From assembly GCF_018614415.1 (NCBI RefSeq), contig NZ_JAGGOO010000121.1, positions 1 to 64,000 on the forward strand: 64,000 nt of DNA, given 5' to 3'. The translations under genes were made by a program, and so were the position numbers. Below are positions 59,540 to 64,000 of the stretch, in pieces. This DNA is from Streptomyces sp. ISL-12. Lineage in GTDB: Bacteria > Actinomycetota > Actinomycetes > Streptomycetales > Streptomycetaceae. Below the pieces are notes generated by a model. It had not been told where the DNA came from. It ran no database searches and saw only the letters and a program-made list of their open reading frames with translations. The first letter of the stretch is position 1, and every line of letters begins with the position of its first letter.

Positions 59540-61630
59540 ATGGCGACGGAAGACTCCGCCTCCCGCTCCGCCGGCGAGACTTCTCGCCCGCATGCTTCGG
59601 ACCGGCGCGGCCGGTTCGCCGACAAGCTCGCCACGGCGAGAATGCACAACTTCGTCGGTCGTGAGGCGGAAGTCGAACTGTTCCGCCACGCGCTGACGGG
59701 AGAGCCGTCCGCACCGTCGGTCATCGTTCTGCACGGGCCCGGCGGTATCGGCAAGAGCGCGCTGCTCCAGCGCTACGCCGTCGAGGCCCGCAGCGCGGGC
59801 AGGCCGGTCGTGTCCGTCGACAGCCGCACGATCTACCCTTCGCCGACCGCTTTCGAGCAGGCGGCGGCCGGTGCCCTGTTCCAGGACGACTGCGTCCTGC
59901 TGGTGGACAGTTTCGAGCGCTGCCGCGACATGGAGGAATGGGTACGCAACCGTTTTCTTCCCCGGCTGCCCACAGGAGTCCTCGTGGTCCTCGCCGGCCG
60001 ACTGCCCCCCGATCCCCTGTGGCGTGCCGATCTCGGCTGGCGCGATCTGATGAGGGTCGTCTCGCTCCCCGAACTCGACGGGCGCCAGGCGGCGGCACTC
60101 CTGGCAGGACAAGGCGCCGACCCGACCGCACACAGGGAACTCCTCAGCTTCGCGGGAGGCAATCCGCTGGCCCTGCGGCTGGCGGCCGAGGTCGCCGCTC
60201 ACGGCAGCACGGAGGGCACGGTCTGGGCGCCGTCCCGCGCGGTCATCGAACAACTGCTGTCCCACCTCGTGGGGGAGCTGCCCTCTCCGGCGCATCGCCG
60301 CGCCCTCGAAGTCTGCGGCCACGCGCTGGACACGACCGAGGACCTGCTGCGGGTGGTGCTCCCGGAGGAAGACGCCTCCCACCTGTTCGCGTGGCTGCGG
60401 CAGCTGCCCTTCGTCCGCTCCGGCCGGTTCGGCGTGTACCCGCACGACGTCGTCCGTGACGCCCTGGACAGCGACTTCCGCTGGCGGGACCCGGACCGGT
60501 ACATGGCGATGCACCGGGCGGTCCGCCGGCACCTGGTCGAACGCATCCGCAACGCGCCCGAGCAAGAGGCACTGAGGGCCACCGGCGCCTACAACTACAT
60601 CATCTCCAGGGCTCCGTGGATCCGGAAGTTCCACGGCAGTCGCGACGAGGGGGGCGCTTACGAGGACGCGGTGCGCCCGGAGGACGCCGCCGAGCTGGTG
60701 CGCATGACACGCGAGGTCGAGGGCGAGCAGAGCGCGGCCGCGGTCGAGTACTGGCTGGCCAAGCAGCCCGAGTCCTTCAAGGTGCACCGCCGCTTCAGCT
60801 CCAACGAGCTGCTGGGCTTCATGGTGTGGCTGCGAGTCGAGTGGCCCGACGCGGACATGCGCCGTGCCGATCCCGTCGTCGCGGAGGCCTGGGACGCCGT
60901 CGGCGACATGGCCCGTCCGCGCCACGGGGAACACCTCGGAGTCGCCCGGTTCATGGTGCATCGGCACACTCCGCACCGCCCGTCCCGGGCCTGGGACCTG
61001 GTGCACATGCGCATCATCTTCGAACTCCTGCGAGCGAGGCACTGCGCGTGGTCGTGCGTGGTGATGGCGGACCCCGGCTTCTGGGAGCCGCTGATGACCT
61101 ACATGGACATGTTCCAGCCGCCGGGCCGGTCGGACCGGACACCGGGACTGTTCTGCCATGACTGGCGTGCCGTACGCGTCGACGAGTGGGCCGAGGGCAT
61201 CGATGTACGCCTGCTGAGCGGGCCTCCCGGCAAGGCGGCGGAGGAGCCCAAGGCCGTCACGGTCACTCTGACGCGTGAGGAGTGCGACGCGGCCGTCCGA
61301 GAAGCGCTGCGGAACTGGCTCGACCCCGATGCGCTCGCTGTCAGTCCACTGCTGAAATGCAGGATCATCGAGGCCGATGACGGCTCCCAGGCGGTGGCAG
61401 CGCTCCAAGAGGTGCTCAACAAGGCCGTTGAGCGGCTCCAGGCCAACCCCCGGACCCGGCACCTGCATGCCGTACTGACGACGACCTTCCAGACGTCCCT
61501 CACGCAGGAGGCTGTGGCACGCCGCCTCAACATGGCGTTCAGCACGTACCGCCGTTACCTGACACGAGCCATTGACGAGGTACGGGAGCGGGTGTGGCTG
61601 TGGGAGACACAGGGGCACCTGCCCGACTGA
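59540..61630 (+). CDS. P-loop ATPase with C-terminal helix-turn-helix, copy 2
   Basis: The 696-residue protein has the same order as the 53.3 kb gene: HNFVGREAEVELFRHAL, Walker A GPGGIGKS (66-73), Walker B VLLVDSFE (D123), PHDVVRDALDSDFRWRDPDR, VEYWLAKQPESFKVHRR, GEHLGVARFMVH, FCHDWRAV, and the C-terminal helix-turn-helix TQEAVARRLNMAFSTYRRYL. Spread-out identity shows they are paralogues, not a recent copy. AGGAAGGACAGGAACGGA precedes the ATG. It is convergent with the two-component genes. Function is unknown. Confidence 0.8.
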   Translation: MATEDSASRSAGETSRPHASDRRGRFADKLATARMHNFVGREAEVELFRHALTGEPSAPSVIVLHGPGGIGKSALLQRYAVEARSAGRPVVSVDSRTIYPSPTAFEQAAAGALFQDDCVLLVDSFERCRDMEEWVRNRFLPRLPTGVLVVLAGRLPPDPLWRADLGWRDLMRVVSLPELDGRQAAALLAGQGADPTAHRELLSFAGGNPLALRLAAEVAAHGSTEGTVWAPSRAVIEQLLSHLVGELPSPAHRRALEVCGHALDTTEDLLRVVLPEEDASHLFAWLRQLPFVRSGRFGVYPHDVVRDALDSDFRWRDPDRYMAMHRAVRRHLVERIRNAPEQEALRATGAYNYIISRAPWIRKFHGSRDEGGAYEDAVRPEDAAELVRMTREVEGEQSAAAVEYWLAKQPESFKVHRRFSSNELLGFMVWLRVEWPDADMRRADPVVAEAWDAVGDMARPRHGEHLGVARFMVHRHTPHRPSRAWDLVHMRIIFELLRARHCAWSCVVMADPGFWEPLMTYMDMFQPPGRSDRTPGLFCHDWRAVRVDEWAEGIDVRLLSGPPGKAAEEPKAVTVTLTREECDAAVREALRNWLDPDALAVSPLLKCRIIEADDGSQAVAALQEVLNKAVERLQANPRTRHLHAVLTTTFQTSLTQEAVARRLNMAFSTYRRYLTRAIDEVRERVWLWETQGHLPD

Positions 61631-61696
61631 CAGCATGGACAGGGCCGGGTGCGCCCGCAGCTGCGCACCCGGCCGACGGGGATTTCGCGGATGGCG

Positions 61697-62383
61697 TCAG
61701 TCGGTGTGATGCGACGACGTGGTGCGCGGAGCCACCAGACCACAGTCGTAAGCGAGGACCACGGCCTGGACCCGGTCGCGCAACTGGTACTTGTCCAGGA
61801 TGTGCGCGACATGAGTCTTCACCGTCGTCTCACCGATCCCCAGCTCCTGGGCGATCTCCGCGTTCGACAGTCCTCGGGCCAAGATACGCAGAACGTCGAG
61901 TTCACGTGCCGTGAGCGCGTCCAGGCGAGGGGGCGGTGAGGGAGTGGTCTGCGAGGGCATACCGGCGAAGCGGTCCAGCAGCCGCCGGGTGACACGGGGT
62001 GCGAGGACCGCGTCCCCGGTCGACACCGTGCGGATCGCCTCGACCAGGGAGTCCGCCGGCCCGTCCTTCACCAGGAAGCCGCTCGCTCCGGACCTCAGCG
62101 CGTCCACGACGTGCGCGTCCAGGTCGAAGGTGGTGAGGATGATGACGCGGCTGGACGGATTGTGGCGGACGATCAGCTCGGTGGCCTCCACACCGTCCAT
62201 GTTGGGCATCCGGATGTCCATGAGGACCACGTCGGGAGACAGACGCTCGGTCTCCGTGACAGCCTCCTGACCGTCGGACGCCTCCGCCACCACCTCGATG
62301 TCACCCTCGGCCTCCAGGATGAGCCGGAAACCCGTCCGGATCATGGGCTGGTCGTCGGCCAGCAGTACGCGGATGCGCCGCAT
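61697..62383 (-). CDS. NarL/LuxR-type response regulator
   Basis: The 228-residue protein has a receiver domain (RVLLADDQPMIRTGFRLILE, phosphoacceptor D56 in VVLMDIRMPNMDGV, Thr in ILTTFD, Lys in FLVKDG) and the LuxR helix-turn-helix LTARELDVLRILARGLSNAE IA with IGETTVKTHVAHIL. ATG 62383 has GAGGGAA upstream; TTG 62404 and ATG 62401 are alternatives. The histidine kinase gene is just before it, 37 nt away, so they form a two-component pair. Confidence 0.93.
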   Translation of the reverse strand: MRRIRVLLADDQPMIRTGFRLILEAEGDIEVVAEASDGQEAVTETERLSPDVVLMDIRMPNMDGVEATELIVRHNPSSRVIILTTFDLDAHVVDALRSGASGFLVKDGPADSLVEAIRTVSTGDAVLAPRVTRRLLDRFAGMPSQTTPSPPPRLDALTARELDVLRILARGLSNAEIAQELGIGETTVKTHVAHILDKYQLRDRVQAVVLAYDCGLVAPRTTSSHHTD

Positions 62384-62420
62384 AGGTTCTGGTTCCCTCA
62401 TCAAGGTGTCGTCTCTCGGA

Positions 62421-63662
62421 TCACGTCAGGTCGAGCACTGCGTGCACACAGTAGCCGCCGCCGGGCCTGGGGCCCGTGTGCAGTGTGCCGCCCACCGCGG
62501 CGATCCGCTCACGCATGCCCACCAGACCGTGACCGGTGCCGTGCGCGATCACCGTGGCGTTCCGTGTCGTGGGCGCTCTGCCGGCCGGTCCGTCGTCGCA
62601 GATACGGATGGTGAGTCGCGCCGGCTGGTCGTCCCAGACGAGGTGCACCCGGACCCGAGTCGGCCCGGCGTGCTTCAAGGTGTTGGTGAGCGCTTCCTGA
62701 ACGATGCGGTAGGCCGTCAGGTGCGTGCCGGCCGGCAGGGCGAGCGGTGTGCCCGACACGGCGAAGTCGACGTCCAGACCGGTGGCTCGTACCGAGTCGA
62801 CCAACGAGGGCACGGCGTCGAGAGTCGGCTGCGGTGGCTCCTTCGAGGGACCGGGCCGGTCTTCCTCCTCCTCGGTGCGCAGCACGTCCAGCAGCCGGCG
62901 CAGCTCGGTCACGGTGTCCCGGCCGGTCTGTTCCACCGTCGCATGCAGCTCGTGGGCCTTTTCGGGAGTACGGTCCTGTACGCGGTCGGCGGCGATGGTC
63001 TGCACGACCATGAGGCTCACGTTGTGCGCGACGATGTCGTGCAGTTCGCGGGCGATGCGCGCACGCTCGTGCATCACCGCCGCACGCGCGTTGGCAGCCT
63101 GTTCCCGCTCCAGTGCGGCCGCGCGTTCCACGGCCTCGTCCCGGATCGCCGTGCGGGCTCTCGCGAGGCGGCCGAAGGCCCAGGCCGCCAGCAGGAGGAC
63201 GGCCACGGTGGCGAACGCGGCCAGTCGGTGGCCCACGGGTGCGAGCAGTGCCTCGACGAGTGAGTCGAGGGGGATGAACACACCGGCGACGAGGGTGGTG
63301 AGCCAGGGTCCCCGGCGCACGGCGGTGAGGAACACCGCCGTGGCGACCGCCAGGTAGGTCGGACCGATGGACATGCCTTGCGGCCCGATCACCTGCGGCA
63401 CGTAGGAGAGCCCCTGCAGCGTGGTCGCGGCCGAGGCTGTGATCAACAGACACATCAGTGGTGCTCGGCGGTGTGCCGCGAACGGCAGAGCCATGAGCAG
63501 CACAAGGCCGAGCCACCAGGTGTCAGGTGTGCGCAGTACCTGGTCGTCCGCCGGGACGATCTCCGGCAGCGCCAGGCAGCCGCCGAACGCGAGAACGGCC
63601 AGTCCCGTGTCCGTCACCGCAGGTGGCAAGCCGTGCCCGGCCAGGGACCTGATCGCTTTCAT
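62421..63662 (-). CDS. Sensor histidine kinase (HisKA_3 type)
   Basis: The 413-residue protein has about five spans in the first 170 residues (WWLGLVLLMALPFAAH, LAVATAVFLTAV, LAAFATVAVLLLAAWAFG), then the dimerisation segment ARIARELHDIVAHNVSLMVV with phospho-His208. The ATPase follows with VQEALTNTLKHAG (N-box) and GHGLVGMRERIAAVGG (G2). There is no long external sensor domain, so membrane or internal signals are likely. The start codon has no good ribosome site. It pairs with the response regulator after it. Confidence 0.93.
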   Translation of the reverse strand: MKAIRSLAGHGLPPAVTDTGLAVLAFGGCLALPEIVPADDQVLRTPDTWWLGLVLLMALPFAAHRRAPLMCLLITASAATTLQGLSYVPQVIGPQGMSIGPTYLAVATAVFLTAVRRGPWLTTLVAGVFIPLDSLVEALLAPVGHRLAAFATVAVLLLAAWAFGRLARARTAIRDEAVERAAALEREQAANARAAVMHERARIARELHDIVAHNVSLMVVQTIAADRVQDRTPEKAHELHATVEQTGRDTVTELRRLLDVLRTEEEEDRPGPSKEPPQPTLDAVPSLVDSVRATGLDVDFAVSGTPLALPAGTHLTAYRIVQEALTNTLKHAGPTRVRVHLVWDDQPARLTIRICDDGPAGRAPTTRNATVIAHGTGHGLVGMRERIAAVGGTLHTGPRPGGGYCVHAVLDLT

Positions 63663-63740
63663 AGGGCAACAGTAGAGCGCCTTCGGTGCCGGGCCCCTGT
63701 ACGTCGGGCGGAGGCGACGCGCCCTCCCTCCTCCCTGTTG

Positions 63741-63756
63741 CCTCCTCCTCAGGAGG
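63741..63756 (-). terminator. Short hairpin CCTCCT-CCTC-AGGAGG
   Basis: A 6-bp stem with a 4-nt loop lies 19 nt after the SRPBCC stop and before the histidine kinase start. It is a weak terminator or chance, given the GC content. Confidence 0.35.
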
Positions 63757-63774
63757 GAGGTCGCCGCACAGGCG

Positions 63775-64000
63775 TCAGCCGGCTGCGGAGTCCGGGACGG
63801 GGCCGTCGCCGGTGAAGCGCTCGCGCAGGGCGGCCAGGCCGCTTCCGTAGAGTTCCTCGACCAGGGCCTGGGCGCCGGCCGCGTCCTCCTCGTTCTCCTC
63901 TGACTCCGCCCACCACTCGACGAACGCCTGGTCCGTGTCCACCACCGGCAGCACCCTCAGCGTGGAGACGCTGCGACGGACGGGGAAGGGGTGCTCGACC
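63775..64000 (-). CDS. SRPBCC-family protein, C-terminal part (runs off the window)
   Basis: The last 75 codons are visible: VEHPFPVRRSVSTLRVLPVV, DTDQAFVEWWAESEENEEDA, LVEELYGSGLAALRERFTGD, ending AAG and TGA. The FVEWWAE..E segment and the closing helix L.EELY.SGLAALRERF fit the polyketide cyclase/SRPBCC fold, which binds a hydrophobic ligand. The start lies to the right of the window. It reads the same way as the histidine kinase gene and may be upstream of it in one transcript. Confidence 0.65.
   Translation of the reverse strand, partial: VEHPFPVRRSVSTLRVLPVVDTDQAFVEWWAESEENEEDAAGAQALVEELYGSGLAALRERFTGDGPVPDSAAG

Noticed and set aside
1..64000. CRISPR array, rRNA operon, complete tRNA
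   Set aside because: No regularly spaced repeats, no rRNA-like sequence and no full cloverleaf were seen; only a tRNA-like T-arm at 49.75 kb.

Overview
The window is high-GC actinobacterial DNA, almost certainly a Streptomyces chromosome. Supporting signs are strong G/C bias at third codon positions, many GTG starts, an XRE/DUF397/ATPase trio of the WhiJ type, a Streptomyces-type AldO alditol oxidase, and an actinobacterial sulfite-reductase/APS-reductase operon. Calls were made by reading the sequence and recalling protein families; no database search was run.

Layout. 1-3.7 kb: the assimilatory sulfate reduction operon, read leftwards: a 27-residue leader peptide, sulfite reductase, a 59-residue zinc-ribbon protein, cysH, cysC and the start of cysD. 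All four junctions overlap as ATGA. 3.7-12.4 kb: GNAT acetyltransferase, secreted protein, GAF regulator, AidB-like acyl-CoA dehydrogenase, BrkB-family membrane protein, then a decayed patch (NmrA-like and AraC-like genes truncated at a shared junction, and a VOC gene with an in-frame TGA). 12.8-15.8 kb: a four-gene WXG/type-VII-secretion-like cassette. 15.9-29 kb: LacI regulator with carboxylesterase, the XRE/DUF397/ATPase trio, M48 protease with a partner, truncated MarR, homocysteine methyltransferase, glutamine amidotransferase, two secreted plant-polysaccharide enzymes, DinB and TetR. 29-39.4 kb: receptor Ser/Thr kinase with a solute-binding sensor, His-rich PHP protein and partner, MFS transporter, AldO divergent from an unusual radical SAM protein, and a membrane protein joining a cytosolic zinc-finger-like region to an external cellulose-binding domain.

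From about 39.5 kb the window is accessory in character. It holds small catabolic or detoxification genes beside their own TetR, HxlR or XRE regulators. Among them are remnants of IS5-type and IS1380-type transposases, a disrupted lipoprotein gene, two related recombinase 3-prime ends at 45.3 and 49.7 kb, and a tRNA-like 3-prime fragment. From 50 kb comes an efflux and tailoring group: an SDR-MFS pair divergent from a TetR gene with three operator-like repeats, a quinone oxidoreductase, a glycosyltransferase and a thioesterase-like protein. Two large paralogous P-loop ATPases with C-terminal helix-turn-helix ends flank the last three genes. A NarL-type two-component system and a partial SRPBCC gene close the window.

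How the genes work together. The cys operon reduces sulfate to sulfide and is probably controlled by leader-peptide translation. The GH43 and rhamnogalacturonan-esterase pair would act on pectic side chains outside the cell. The SDR-MFS/TetR unit looks like inducible detoxification. The twin ATPase regulators with GT, QOR and thioesterase are the least explained group and the best candidate for an undescribed regulatory system.
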